Part shown: piece after piece, positions 32,901 through 40,674 of the stretch | Numbering within the stretch: the first letter of the stretch is position 1 | Layout: each line of letters opens with the position of its first letter | NCBI GenBank assembly: GCA_037045045.1 | Contig: JBAOHL010000003.1 | Location: 496,001-560,000, forward strand | Direction of reading: 5' to 3' | Source of the DNA: Phosphoribacter sp037045045 | Lineage (GTDB): Bacteria; Actinomycetota; Actinomycetes; Actinomycetales; Dermatophilaceae | DNA: 64,000 nt | Made by a program: the position numbers and the translations under genes | Notes under the pieces: model-generated | The model's database searches: none | What the model saw: only the letters and a program-made list of their open reading frames with translations | What the model was told of the DNA's origin: nothing

Positions 32901-33716
32901 GCGATGGGCTTCGAGTACGGCTACTCCGTGGAGCGGCCGGACGCGCTCGTGCTCTGGGAGGCGCAGTTCGGCGACTTCGCCAACGGGGCGCAGTCGATCG
33001 TCGACGAGTTCATCTCCTCTTCGGAACAGAAGTGGTCGCAGCGCTCGTCGGTCGTCCTGCTGCTCCCGCACGGCTACGAGGGCCAAGGGCCGGACCACTC
33101 CTCGGCGCGGATCGAGCGCTACCTGCAGCTCTTCGCCGAGGACAACCTCACCATCGCCTACCCCTCGACGCCGGCGTCGCACTTCCACCTGCTTCGGCGT
33201 CAGGCCTACGCCCGGCCGCGGCGGCCGCTGGTCGTCTTCACCCCGAAGTCGATGCTCCGCCTCAAGGCCGCCTCGTCGATGCCGCAGGACTTCACGACGG
33301 GCACCTTCCGTCCGGTGTTGCCGGATTCCGCAACCCTCGAGGGCACCGCAGTGACCCGCGTGGTCATGTGCTCGGGCAAGGTCGTGTGGGACCTTGAGGC
33401 CGAGCGCACCAAGCGCGGCGACACCCAGACCGCGATCCTGCGCGTCGAGCAGTTGGCACCGGTGCCCGGGGCCGAGCTCGCCGAGGCGCTCGCGGCATAC
33501 CCGAACGCCGAACTCCTGTGGGTCCAGGACGAGCCGCGCAACCAGGGGGCCTGGCCGTTCATGGCGCTCAACCTGCCCGAGGCCCTCGCCGCGCTCGGGG
33601 AGAACCGCCCGATCACAGTGGCGAGCCGACGCGCATCGGCCTCTCCCGCAACGGGTTCGCACAAGAAGCACGAGGTGGAGCAGGCGGCGCTCATGGCTGC
33701 TGCATTCGACCGCTGA
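29961..33716 (+). CDS. kgd: Multifunctional 2-oxoglutarate metabolism protein (E1o with fused E2-type acyltransferase domain)
   Basis: 1251-residue Kgd/OdhA-type enzyme of the TCA cycle, combining thiamine-diphosphate 2-oxoglutarate dehydrogenase/decarboxylase with a dihydrolipoamide succinyltransferase-like domain. Domain order: short N-terminal helix (PNEWLVDELYEQYLRDKTSV), Ala/Pro linker (about residues 52-114), acyltransferase domain with DHRIIQG (about residue 326), then the E1o part with GMPHRGRLNVLAN (about 552), the ThDP-binding half and FGDFANGAQSIVDEF. There is no lipoyl domain. The GTG at 29961 follows AGAGGCGAGG. In actinobacteria it is controlled by GarA/OdhI FHA proteins, none of which lies here. 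Confidence 0.96.
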   Translation: MPEQPTTDTPSQAFGPNEWLVDELYEQYLRDKTSVDKAWWDFFADYRPLDIPTRGNGAGTAAPSAPAEVATAADVVAAATAPSAPAAAAPAPAPAAPTPAAAPAPTPAAAPTAPDEVTPLRGPAARVVANMNASLEVPTATSVRAVPAKLLMDNRMVINNHLARSRGGKVSFTHLIGYALVKALGRMPEMNAAFGEKDGKPVVVHPAHVNLGLAIDLAKPDGTRQLLVPSIKAAETLDFVRFWTAYEDMVKKARAGKLTVEDFAGTTMTLTNPGTIGTVHSVPRLMQGQGAIIGVGALEYPAEWQGASNETLNRNAVSKILTLTSTYDHRIIQGAQSGDFLRIVHQLLLGKDDFYDEVFAALRIPYEPVRWVQDISASHDDDINKVARVQELIHAYRVRGHLMADTDPLEYHQRRHPDLDVTNHGLTLWDLDRHFATGGFGGQPFLKLRQILSILRSSYCRTIGVEYMHIQDPDQREWIQSQIEVTRERPTREEQMRILRRLNAAEAFETFLQTKYVGQKRFSLEGGESAIALLDRILSRAAQDGMHEVCVGMPHRGRLNVLANIAGKSYGQIFREFEGKQDPTSVQGSGDVKYHLGTEGQFTSEDGATTRVYLAANPSHLEAVNPVLEGIVRAKQDRLDLAGEAFTVLPVLMHGDAAFAGQGVVAETLQQSQLRGYRTGGTIHVVVNNQVGFTTAPSASRSSVYSTDVARMIQAPIFHVNGDDPEACVRVAELAFEFRQKFAKDVVVDMICYRRRGHNEGDDPSMTQPLMYAVIEAKRSIRKLYTESLVGRGDISVEDAESALKDYQQQLERVFVETREATSDQTLTRTAYGDEGSDVAGHGGLEKPAAQVQDDHSKHRDAAQTAISEETLLRLGDAWVNPPAGFTVHPKLKALMDRRSAMVREGGIDWGMGELIALGSLLDDGTPVRLTGQDSRRGTFVQRHAVLIDKVTGAEWTPLLYLREGQGKFWIYDSLLSEFAAMGFEYGYSVERPDALVLWEAQFGDFANGAQSIVDEFISSSEQKWSQRSSVVLLLPHGYEGQGPDHSSARIERYLQLFAEDNLTIAYPSTPASHFHLLRRQAYARPRRPLVVFTPKSMLRLKAASSMPQDFTTGTFRPVLPDSATLEGTAVTRVVMCSGKVVWDLEAERTKRGDTQTAILRVEQLAPVPGAELAEALAAYPNAELLWVQDEPRNQGAWPFMALNLPEALAALGENRPITVASRRASASPATGSHKKHEVEQAALMAAAFDR

Positions 33717-33748
33717 GGTCGATGCCGTGGGATGCCGCTGCGACTCGA

Positions 33749-33793
33749 GGCCTCGGCGGCCGTCCGGCGTCAGGCCAGGCGACCGCCGAGGCC
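33749..33793 (+). terminator. Candidate terminator hairpin after kgd
   Basis: GGCCTCGGCGG (33749-33759) pairs perfectly with CCGCCGAGGCC (33783-33793) across a 23-nt loop. The stem overlaps the 3' end of the convergent NUDIX gene and lacks a T-tract, so termination is only a possibility. Confidence 0.35.
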
Positions 33794-34264
33794 GAGGCGC
33801 ACTCCGGGCTCGTCCGCGACCGCTACGGCCACCCGCTCGCCGAACCGAGGCTGCATGTCCGGCAGGGCGTCCACCGGCCACCACCGGACCTCGAGCGACT
33901 CGTCGTCGCCGATCTGCCCGTCTCCGGAGACCCAGTGGCAGCGGAAGGTGTGCTCGAGGTACTGGGCCTGATCGCCGTTGTCGTAGGTCACCATCGGGCC
34001 GACGTGCACCCAGACGAGCCGCTCGACCTCGGCGACGACGAGCGCCTCCTCCCAGCACTCCCGCACCGCGGTGACGTACGGCTCCTCGCCGGGATCGACG
34101 ATCCCGGTGACCGGGGCCCACTCCCGGTCGTCGGCCCGGTGGACGAGCAGCACGTGCTGGCGCCCGTCGATCTCGCGCAGCACCACGGCGGCCGCGCCGA
34201 CGAGCCACAACGGCTCCTGGCCGACGTGGCTGCGCAGCCACCGGACGTACTCGGGGATCGGCAC
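33770..34264 (-). CDS. NUDIX hydrolase
   Basis: 164-residue NUDIX protein hydrolysing a nucleoside diphosphate derivative of unknown type. The Nudix box is GIVDPGEEPYVTAVRECWEE, matching G-x5-E-x7-RE-x2-EE, with Leu in place of the usual late Gly. The GTG at 34264 (PIPEYVRWLRSHVGQEPLWL) matches the usual N-terminus of this actinobacterial subgroup; the frame is open to 34330. It converges with kgd. Confidence 0.85.
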   Translation of the reverse strand: MPIPEYVRWLRSHVGQEPLWLVGAAAVVLREIDGRQHVLLVHRADDREWAPVTGIVDPGEEPYVTAVRECWEEALVVAEVERLVWVHVGPMVTYDNGDQAQYLEHTFRCHWVSGDGQIGDDESLEVRWWPVDALPDMQPRFGERVAVAVADEPGVRLGLGGRLA

Positions 34265-34410
34265 GCCTTCCAGCGTAACCACGAGAGTCCGGTATGCCGC
34301 GGCCGACGGGGCCACGAGAGCCCCGCGCACCTGAGGCCAGACCGAGCGGTGCAGTGACGAGCCACCAACGGCCGGGTTTGGGGGACGCGCTGGCCGGTAG
34401 CCTGCCGGTT

Positions 34411-34584
34411 GTGTACTTCACCGACCGGGGCATCGAGGAGTTGGCCGGACGCCGGGGCGAGGACGAGGTCAGTCTCGAGTGGCTCGCCGACCGATTGCGC
34501 GCCTTCGTCGACCTCAACCCCGAGTTCGAGGTACCCATCGACCGGCTGGCCACTTGGCTGGCCCGACTGGACGACGAGGACTGA
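34411..34584 (+). CDS. Small conserved protein (DUF6104-like)
   Basis: 57-residue acidic soluble protein starting at GTG 34411 (YFTDRGIEELAGRRGEDEVS) and ending LATWLARLDDED. It resembles from memory the short actinobacterial family DUF6104, found near kgd in several genera. No catalytic or metal motif is visible. It is followed two bases later by the SGNH hydrolase, so the two are probably cotranscribed. Function unknown. Confidence 0.85.
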   Translation: MYFTDRGIEELAGRRGEDEVSLEWLADRLRAFVDLNPEFEVPIDRLATWLARLDDED

Positions 34585-34585
34585 C

Positions 34586-35287
34586 GTGGACCACCCCGAC
34601 GGACCCGGTGCCGGACCGGCATACCCCAGCGCGACCGACGGTGCGCCCGGCCCGCACTTCACGCCGAGCCCGATGCGGGCCGCCCAGGGTGAAGGCCGAC
34701 GCGACCTCGGCGTGTGCTTCGTGGGCGGCTCCTTCACGGCGGGCTACGGCGACCCGAAGGCGCTCGGGTGGGTCGGTCGAGTCGTGGCCCGCACCCAACA
34801 CCCGGATCTCGACCTCACGGCATACAACCTCGGGGTGCGCGGGCAGACCTCCAACGACGTCGCCGCGCGGTGGCGCTCGGAGTGCCAGCCACGCTGGACG
34901 GGGCGCGGGGAGCGCCGCCTCGTGGTCAGCGTCGGCCGCAAGGACCTGGCCACCGGGGTCACCACGGCACGGTCGCGGCTCAACCTCGCCAACATCCTCG
35001 ACGACGCGACGTCCACGGGCATCGCGGCCTTCGTCGTCGGCCTGGCGCCCGGGCTGGACGCCGGCGAGAACGAGCGCATCCGGGCGCTCGCCGAGGCCCA
35101 GGCCGACGTGTGCGCGCGGCGTTCGGTGACCTACGTCGACTGCTTCACTCCCCTGGTGCGACACGAGCAGTGGTCGGCTGACCTGGCCGCCGGGCCCGAC
35201 GACGTTCACCCGGGCCAGGCTGGATACGGGCTGCTCGCGTGGCTCGTCCTGCACCAGGGCTGGACGGGCTGGATGGGCCTGGTCTGA
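34586..35287 (+). CDS. SGNH/GDSL-family hydrolase
   Basis: 233-residue cytoplasmic esterase-like protein. Block I is VCFVGGSFTAGYGDPKALGW (nucleophile Ser in GGSF), block II is the glycine in YNLGVRGQTSND, and block V is PDDVHPGQAGYGLL with the catalytic Asp-His pair. The usual block III GxND Asn is replaced by SVGRKDL, which may alter activity. The start GTG at 34586 lies two bases after the DUF6104 stop; an ATG at 34674 is a credible alternative giving a shorter protein. Substrate unknown. Confidence 0.85.
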   Translation: MDHPDGPGAGPAYPSATDGAPGPHFTPSPMRAAQGEGRRDLGVCFVGGSFTAGYGDPKALGWVGRVVARTQHPDLDLTAYNLGVRGQTSNDVAARWRSECQPRWTGRGERRLVVSVGRKDLATGVTTARSRLNLANILDDATSTGIAAFVVGLAPGLDAGENERIRALAEAQADVCARRSVTYVDCFTPLVRHEQWSADLAAGPDDVHPGQAGYGLLAWLVLHQGWTGWMGLV

Positions 35288-35307
35288 GTGCTTGCGTTTC
35301 CCCCATT

Positions 35308-35347
35308 CGCGATATAACGTGTTCCTCGCCAGACGCGATATAACGCG
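35308..35347 (+). promoter_or_regulatory. Two direct copies of CGCGATATAACG, putative PadR operators
   Basis: CGCGATATAACGTG at 35308-35321 and CGCGATATAACGCG at 35334-35347, repeating every 26 bp in otherwise GC-rich DNA. Each is an imperfect palindrome (CGCG-ATATAA-CGCG) that also contains a TATAAC -10-like hexamer. They lie 57 bp upstream of the DUF4097-PadR operon, so autoregulation by the PadR protein is the natural inference. Confidence 0.7.
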
Positions 35348-35403
35348 TATGCCGGGTGGAGCGACAGGGCGCCGACCCGGGCCGGACGGACGAAGGAGCC
35401 GGG

Positions 35404-36411
35404 ATGAGCGAACAGTGGTTGGTCGACGGACCACGGGTCATCGACGTGGGCGCCGAGGGCGAACGGGTCCGTTCGCTGGTGATAGCGCTGGTCGGCGGGC
35501 AGGTCGACGTTGTCACTCACGACGACTCACCGACTGCACGCGTGGAGATCTCCAAGGTCGACGGGCTGCCGGTGCGGGTGGCCTGGGACGGCAAGGCTCT
35601 CAAGGTCACCCAGGGCAAGGACGCCGGCGAGTCGATCCTCGACGCGCTGCGCAGGATCGTCGACGTCATGGGGCGCACCTCGGCCGTGGTCAGCGTTTCG
35701 GTGCCCGCCGAGGCCCGGGTTACCGTCAACTCGGTCACCGCAGCGGCGGTTGTCACCGGCCTGCGCAAGGGAGTCAAAGCCAACACCGTGTCGGGGTCGG
35801 TCACACTCAGCGACATCGAGGGCGCCGTGACCGTCAACAGCGTCAGCGGGTCCACCGAAGGCGTCCAGCTGCGCGGCGATGCCCGGCTGGTCACCATCTC
35901 CGGCGGGGTGACCGTGCAGTCCAGCGACCTGCCGCGCGCGAAGGTCAACACGGTCAGCGGCGAGGTGGTCCTCGACCTCACCAACGGCCGAGCCGAGATC
36001 GCCTCGAACTCGGTATCCGGCGACGTGACGATCCGGGCCCCGTTCACCGGCTATGCCGTGACCGGCAACAGCGCCAGCGGACAGGTCGTCATCGACGGGC
36101 AGGCCCTGGGCCGCCCACAGTCGCGAGGCGCCGGTGCGAGCGGGTCGCTGCGCCACGGTGACGAATCGCTGAGCATCAAGGCCAACTCCGTGTCGGGCAA
36201 CATCACCTTGCTGCGACCGGGACAGACACCCAGCGCGCCTCCGCCGCCGCAGGACGCGCCAGCCACCGCCGGCTCCGCGGACCCGGAACCCGACGGGACC
36301 GCGGCGGGCGCTGCGCCGGCCAGCTCGCCACAGGATTCGATCGGATGGCCCACCCCGTCAGACCACGAACGGGCACGCTGGCACGACGAACACGGCGGGC
36401 AGCAGTCGTGA
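35404..36411 (+). CDS. DUF4097 family beta-repeat protein
   Basis: 335 residues with no signal peptide. The central part consists of repeating short strands of the kind seen in DUF4097/adhesin-like beta-helices (VKANTVSGSVTLSDIEGAVT, AKVNTVSGEVVLDLTNGRAE, IKANSVSGNITLL), spaced about 20-40 residues apart, then a Pro/Ala-rich C-terminus. AAGGAG lies six bases before the ATG at 35404. It overlaps the PadR gene by GTGA. In this common actinobacterial pairing the DUF4097 protein may modulate envelope stress signalling; its molecular role is unknown. Confidence 0.88.
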   Translation: MSEQWLVDGPRVIDVGAEGERVRSLVIALVGGQVDVVTHDDSPTARVEISKVDGLPVRVAWDGKALKVTQGKDAGESILDALRRIVDVMGRTSAVVSVSVPAEARVTVNSVTAAAVVTGLRKGVKANTVSGSVTLSDIEGAVTVNSVSGSTEGVQLRGDARLVTISGGVTVQSSDLPRAKVNTVSGEVVLDLTNGRAEIASNSVSGDVTIRAPFTGYAVTGNSASGQVVIDGQALGRPQSRGAGASGSLRHGDESLSIKANSVSGNITLLRPGQTPSAPPPPQDAPATAGSADPEPDGTAAGAAPASSPQDSIGWPTPSDHERARWHDEHGGQQS

Positions 36412-37067
36412 GCCCGGTCTTCGCGCACGGGCAACTTCGGCTGTACCTGCTCGCGCTCCTCGACGAAGGCCCGCGCCACGGCTACGAGGTCATCCAGGAC
36501 CTCGAGCAACGCTTCGGCGGGTTGTATACCCCGAGCGCCGGCACGGTGTACCCGCGGCTGGCCAAGCTCGAAGAGGAGGGCCTCGTCGAGCGCATCGATG
36601 ACGGCCGCAAGGCGATCTACCGGATCACGGAGGCCGGGCGGGTCGAGGTTGCCGGCCGCCGCGAGCAGATCGAGCACTTGCAACGCGATCTCGACACGTC
36701 CGTGCGGACGCTGGCCGACGCGGTCGCCACCCGAGTGCGCGGCAGTTCGGCCGATCTGCGAACCGAACTCAAGGCCGCCGCGCGCGCGGCGCGGGCCACC
36801 GCGACGCCGGCAGGCGGGCCGACCGAGCCCCGGGACGCGCCCGGGACCGGCTCCGACGAGCACGACAGTGGGCGACACCGCGGCCGGGACTATTCCGAGG
36901 TCGAGGCCGCGGTCAACGACCTGCGGGCGCAGGCCCGCCATGCGTGGCGGCGGCACGGTCTGACCACCGAGCAGACCCGCCAGATCGCCGAGGTCGTCTC
37001 CGACGCCTCGCGGCGCATCGGCGAGATCCTCGCCGGCGGCACCGGTCGATCGTCCTCGTCGGACTGA
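36408..37067 (+). CDS. PadR-family transcriptional regulator
   Basis: 219 residues. The winged-helix domain spans about residues 1-85 (LRLYLLALLDEGPRHGYEVI, TPSAGTVYPRLAKLEEEGLV, AIYRITEAGR). It continues into a long charged, partly coiled C-terminal region with a disordered middle (PAGGPTEPRDAPGTGSDEHD). The GTG at 36408 overlaps the DUF4097 stop, so the operon is translationally coupled. It probably represses its own operon at the paired CGCGATATAACG sites upstream. Confidence 0.9.
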   Translation: MSPVFAHGQLRLYLLALLDEGPRHGYEVIQDLEQRFGGLYTPSAGTVYPRLAKLEEEGLVERIDDGRKAIYRITEAGRVEVAGRREQIEHLQRDLDTSVRTLADAVATRVRGSSADLRTELKAAARAARATATPAGGPTEPRDAPGTGSDEHDSGRHRGRDYSEVEAAVNDLRAQARHAWRRHGLTTEQTRQIAEVVSDASRRIGEILAGGTGRSSSSD

Positions 37068-37114
37068 CCTCGCCCGGGGCCAGACTGACCTCGCCTGGGG
37101 CCGAGACCGGCCGC

Positions 37115-38398
37115 TCAGCGCTCCGGGCGCGGCACGAACTCCACGTCGGTCCGACCCACGTACACCTGCCGCGGCCGGTAGATCCGCCCGTTGACGTCGT
37201 CGTGGATCTCCTTCCAGTTGGCGATCCATCCGGGCATCCGGCCGATGGCGAACATGACGGTGAACATGTTCAGCGGGATGCCGATGGCCCGCAGGATGAT
37301 GCCGGAGTAGAAGTCGACGTTCGGGTAGAGCTGGCGGTCGATGAAGTAGGGGTCGCTGAGCGCGTACTCCTCCAACTGCAGGGCGTATTCGAGCAGCGGG
37401 TCGGTGACCTGCTGCTCCTCGAGGATCCGGTCGGCCGCCGCCTTGAGGATCTTCGAGCGCGGGTCGAAGTTCTTGTAGACCCGGTGACCGAAGCCCATGA
37501 GCTTGATCCCGGCTTCCTTCTGTTTGACCTTCGCGACGTACTCCGACACCGGCATACCGGAGTCCTTGATGAACTGGAGCATCTCGATGACGGCGACGTT
37601 GGCCCCGCCGTGCAGCGGGCCCCACAGCGCGCAAACCCCGGCGGCACACGAGGCGAACATGTTCGCCTGGCTCGAGGCGACCATGCGCACCGTGCTCGTC
37701 GAGCAGTTCTGCTCGTGGTCGGCATGCAGGAGCAGAAACAGGTTGAGCGCGCGGGCGACCTCCGGCGTCGGCTCGTACTGCTGGTAGGGGACGGTGAACA
37801 TCATGTGCAGGAAGTTCTCGACGTACTTGAGGTCGTAGCGCGGGTAGGTCAGCGGCTCCCCCACCGAGGACTTGTACGACGCCGCCGCGATGGTGCGCAC
37901 CTTGGACATGAGGTGGGCCGCGGCCCGCTCAAGGTCGTCGTCGTTCTCGATCGACGCCTCGGGCTCGTGGGCGCTCACCGCGTTGATCATCGCCGAGAGG
38001 ATAGCCATGGGGTGGGCGTTGGGCGGGAACCCCTCGAAGTGCTTGCGCATACTCGCGTGCAGCATCGAGCTCTCGGTGAGGAGATCGCTGAACCGGTCGC
38101 GGTCCTCGACCGTGGGCAGCCGGCCGAAGATGACCAGCCAGGCCGTCTCGACGAACGAGCTGTTCTCGGCGAGGACCTCGATAGGCATGCCGCGGTAGCG
38201 CAGGATCCCCTTGTCGCCGTCGATGAACGTCACCGCGGACTTGCACGACCCGGTATTGCCGTAGCCATCGTCGAGGGTGATGTATCCGGTCTCGGCGCGC
38301 AGCTTGCTGATGTCGATGGCCAACTCGTGCTCGGTGCCCTGCACGACCGGGAATTCGTAGCTCTTCCCGTCCAGTTCGATCCGTGCGGTCCGGCTCAT
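37115..38398 (-). CDS. gltA: Citrate synthase (type II, hexameric class)
   Basis: Condenses oxaloacetate and acetyl-CoA, the entry step of the TCA cycle. 427 residues. Catalytic residues lie in ALWGPLHGGANVAV (His), LMGFGHRVYKNFDPRSK (His and Arg) and YPNVDFYSGIILRA (Asp). The N-terminal beta domain (DGKSYEFPVVQGTEHELAID) is that of Gram-negative-like hexameric enzymes, also typical of actinobacterial GltA. The ATG at 38398 follows AAGGGATGCCGAG. A long repeat array sits upstream, beginning about 230 bp before the start. Confidence 0.96.
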   Translation of the reverse strand: MSRTARIELDGKSYEFPVVQGTEHELAIDISKLRAETGYITLDDGYGNTGSCKSAVTFIDGDKGILRYRGMPIEVLAENSSFVETAWLVIFGRLPTVEDRDRFSDLLTESSMLHASMRKHFEGFPPNAHPMAILSAMINAVSAHEPEASIENDDDLERAAAHLMSKVRTIAAASYKSSVGEPLTYPRYDLKYVENFLHMMFTVPYQQYEPTPEVARALNLFLLLHADHEQNCSTSTVRMVASSQANMFASCAAGVCALWGPLHGGANVAVIEMLQFIKDSGMPVSEYVAKVKQKEAGIKLMGFGHRVYKNFDPRSKILKAAADRILEEQQVTDPLLEYALQLEEYALSDPYFIDRQLYPNVDFYSGIILRAIGIPLNMFTVMFAIGRMPGWIANWKEIHDDVNGRIYRPRQVYVGRTDVEFVPRPER

Positions 38399-38629
38399 CT
38401 CGGCATCCCTTCGTCGGTGGGCTCGGGGCCTACGGTACGCAACCGCTGGTCGGCGGTCGGCATGGGCATCTCACCATAGCCAGCACGTACCCGTCGATCC
38501 GTCGCCGCAGAGGGAGCCGGTAGCCCCCGGCCAGTTGACGGGCCGAATCCTACGGACCGGTCGGCCCTTTCGGGTCCTGTCGCCGGTCTCGTTGCCTGGT
38601 GGCCGCCGAGAAGCGCCCGAAAGGGCCCC

Positions 38630-39345
38630 GCGCCGACCACAACCGACCCCAGGGCGCAGTTGTCGTCGAGTCCAACAGCCCCAGGGCAACCACAACCCAC
38701 CCCAGAGGGCAGCCGTCGTCAACCCCGGTCGCCGCACAACCACAACCGACCCCAGGGCGCAGTTGTCGTCGAGTCCAACAGTCCCAGGCAACCACAACCC
38801 ACCCCAGAGGGCAGTTGTCGTCAACCCCGGTCGCCGCACAACCACAACCGACCCCTGGGCGCAGTTGTCGTCGAGTCCAACAGCCCCAGGGCAACCACAA
38901 CCCACCCCAGGGGGCAGCCCTCGTCAACCCCGGTCGCCGCACAACCACAACCGACCCCCCGGGCGCAGTTGTCGTCGAGTCCAACAGTCCCAGGGCAACC
39001 ACAACCCACCCCAGGGGGCAGCCGTCGTTCAACCCCGGTCGCCGCACAACCACAACCGACCCCTGGGCGCAGTTGTCGTCGAGTCCAACAGCCCCAGGGC
39101 AACCACAACCCACCCCAGGGGGCAGCCGTCGTCAACCCCGGTCGCCGCACAACCACAACCGACCCCCCGGGCGCAGTTGTCGTCGAGTCCAACAGCCCCA
39201 GGGCAACCACAACCCACCCCAGGGGGCAGCCGTCGTCAACCCCGGTCGCCGCACAACCACAACCGACCCCTGGGCGCAGTTGTCGTCGAGTCCAACAGCC
39301 CCGAGGCAACCACAACCGACCCCAGGGGGCAGCCGTCGTGGTGAG
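38630..39345. repeat. Higher-order minisatellite: about 103-bp dimeric unit, 7 copies
   Basis: The motif GGGCGCAGTTGTCGTCGAGT recurs at 38652, 38755, 38857, 38961, 39065, 39169 and 39272 (period 102-104 bp). Each unit is itself two related halves of about 51 bp, one beginning ACCACAACCGACCCC and the other ACCACAACCCACCCC, so the array is a dimer-based higher-order repeat of about 14 monomers. Copies are nearly identical. Long open frames cross it on both strands, but they have no gene-like features. It lies between a small membrane-protein gene and gltA; the 38399-38630 stretch next to gltA should contain its promoter. Confidence 0.93.
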
Positions 39346-39434
39346 GAGATCCGCGGGCGGACCGTGACACGGCCCGAGTGAAGGCAGTCGAGACGGGCGA
39401 GCCCGGTTGACGGGCTCCACGTCCGGTCGGCCGG

Positions 39435-39833
39435 TTACGCCACTCGGCCCGCGGCGAGCGCGGATCCGATCCCGGCGACGACAGCGACACCGATCAACGC
39501 GCCGATCAGCAGTTGACCCGACTGAACCACACCGACAGCGACGGGGATCAAGATGACATGCCAGACGATCGTCGGGGTCATCGGCCAATCCGACCGTCCC
39601 AGCCAGAGCCGGCCCAGGACGCCGACGAGTCCGGCGAACACGACGATGAGCACGGCCGAGGTGAGCACCCGCATCTGATCCGAACCCTCGCCTCGGAGCA
39701 ACTCGATGAGGTAGAACACCCCGAAACCGGCCATCACGAGGGCCTCGCTGAAACACACGACCGAGGCGGTTCGCCGCGATCCGGACGGGGCGCCCGGCGC
39801 GGGCGCGGCAGGCTCAGTGGACGGCTGACTCAC
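39435..39833 (-). CDS. Small integral membrane protein, conserved actinobacterial type
   Basis: 132 residues. A Pro/Ala/Ser-rich cytoplasmic N-terminus (about residues 1-22) is followed by four predicted helices (VVCFSEALVMAGFGVFYLIE, VLTSAVLIVVFAGLVGVLG, TIVWHVILIPVAVGVVQSG, LLIGALIGVAVVAGIGSAL). The start is GTG 39833 with a weak GCAGGG ribosome site. No recognised domain; function unknown. It lies between the repeat array and the whiB1 leader and is transcribed away from whiB1. Confidence 0.75.
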   Translation of the reverse strand: MSQPSTEPAAPAPGAPSGSRRTASVVCFSEALVMAGFGVFYLIELLRGEGSDQMRVLTSAVLIVVFAGLVGVLGRLWLGRSDWPMTPTIVWHVILIPVAVGVVQSGQLLIGALIGVAVVAGIGSALAAGRVA

Positions 39834-40064
39834 CCCTGCAGCCTACTGACGCGTTAACGCGACCTCGGATGCCCACTATGTCGTTGCTCACGTGCCCCAG
39901 GGAACAAACGTGACGGGTGTCCCGTTGCCCGGGGTGGCGACGCTAGGCCAAAATGGGGTGGTTGGCCTCACACCGCAGTAGGCGCCATTCACTGTCCCGC
40001 GGGTGAGCCCCGGGCGGTGTGGCGTTCACGCCCCGTGCAGCAAGGACTAAGGAGTTCGATCCCG

Positions 40065-40313
40065 ATGGACTGGCGCGACCGCGCTGCCTGCCTCGATGAG
40101 GACCCCGAGCTGTTCTTCCCGATCGGGAACACCGGCCCGGCGATCCTGCAGATCGAGGAGGCCAAGGCCGTATGCCGTCGGTGCGAGGTCATCGACACCT
40201 GTCTCAAGTGGGCGTTGGAGTCCGGGCAGGACGCCGGCGTATGGGGCGGCCTTTCGGAGGACGAGCGCCGGGCGCTCAAACGGCGCAACGCCCGGGCTCG
40301 GCGCGCTGGCTGA
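40065..40313 (+). CDS. whiB1: WhiB-family iron-sulfur regulator, WhiB1/WblE type
   Basis: 82-residue Wbl protein carrying a nitric-oxide-sensitive 4Fe-4S cluster that partners the principal sigma factor. The four cluster cysteines are in RAACLDED, AVCRRC and DTCLKWA. The GVWGGLSEDERRALKRRNAR segment gives the beta-turn and the basic C-terminal DNA-binding helix. The N-terminus MDWRDRAACLDEDPELFFP is near that of M. tuberculosis WhiB1, and pdtaS lies next door as in that species. The start is ATG 40065 (GGAG ten bases upstream). The 231-bp leader should hold its promoter. Confidence 0.95.
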   Translation: MDWRDRAACLDEDPELFFPIGNTGPAILQIEEAKAVCRRCEVIDTCLKWALESGQDAGVWGGLSEDERRALKRRNARARRAG

Positions 40314-40333
40314 GGCCTTCGCTCGGCACCGCC

Positions 40334-40600
40334 GAGGGCACCACACGACCCGGCAACACCCCCAGAGGGCACCACACGACCCGGCCACCCCCAGAGGGCA
40401 CCACACGACCCGGCAACACCCCCAGAGGGCACCACACGACCCGGCAACACCCCCAGAGGGCACCACACGACCCGGCAACACCCCCAGAGGGCACCACACG
40501 ACCCGGCAACACCCCCAGAGGGCACCACACGACCCGGCAACACCGCCGAGGGCACCACACGACCCGGCAACACCCCCAGAGCGCCTCACGACCCGGCACC
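40334..40600. repeat. 31-bp minisatellite, about 9 copies, between whiB1 and pdtaS
   Basis: Unit GAGGGCACCACACGACCCGG followed by CAACACCCCCA. Copies begin at 40334, 40365, 40394, 40425, 40456, 40487, 40518, 40548 and 40579; the third lacks two bases, the eighth carries a GCC variant and the ninth is degenerate. It begins 20 bp after the whiB1 stop and ends about 75 bp before the convergent pdtaS stop. No spacer-like unique sequence separates the units, so it is not a CRISPR array. Its CCCCAGAGGGCA core is shared with the gltA-upstream array. Confidence 0.93.
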
Positions 40601-40674
40601 GCAGTCGGGCCGCTGCTCGGAACAGTCTGAGGGCACTCCCTCGACGCCGCGGAAGCCAGCCCAGACCAACGCGG

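Noticed and set aside
29832..34622. 1596-codon minus-strand open frame opposite kgd
   Set aside because: It mirrors the codon structure of kgd (third-position GC), is low-complexity, and has no start signal or family features.
38535..39381. Several open frames of 190-310 codons through the 103-bp array on both strands
   Set aside because: They arise because the repeat lacks stop codons; products are simple repeats in every frame, and none has a ribosome site or non-repetitive domain.
40334..40600. Possible CRISPR array
   Set aside because: Units are directly contiguous without unique spacers, and no cas genes are nearby; it is a minisatellite.
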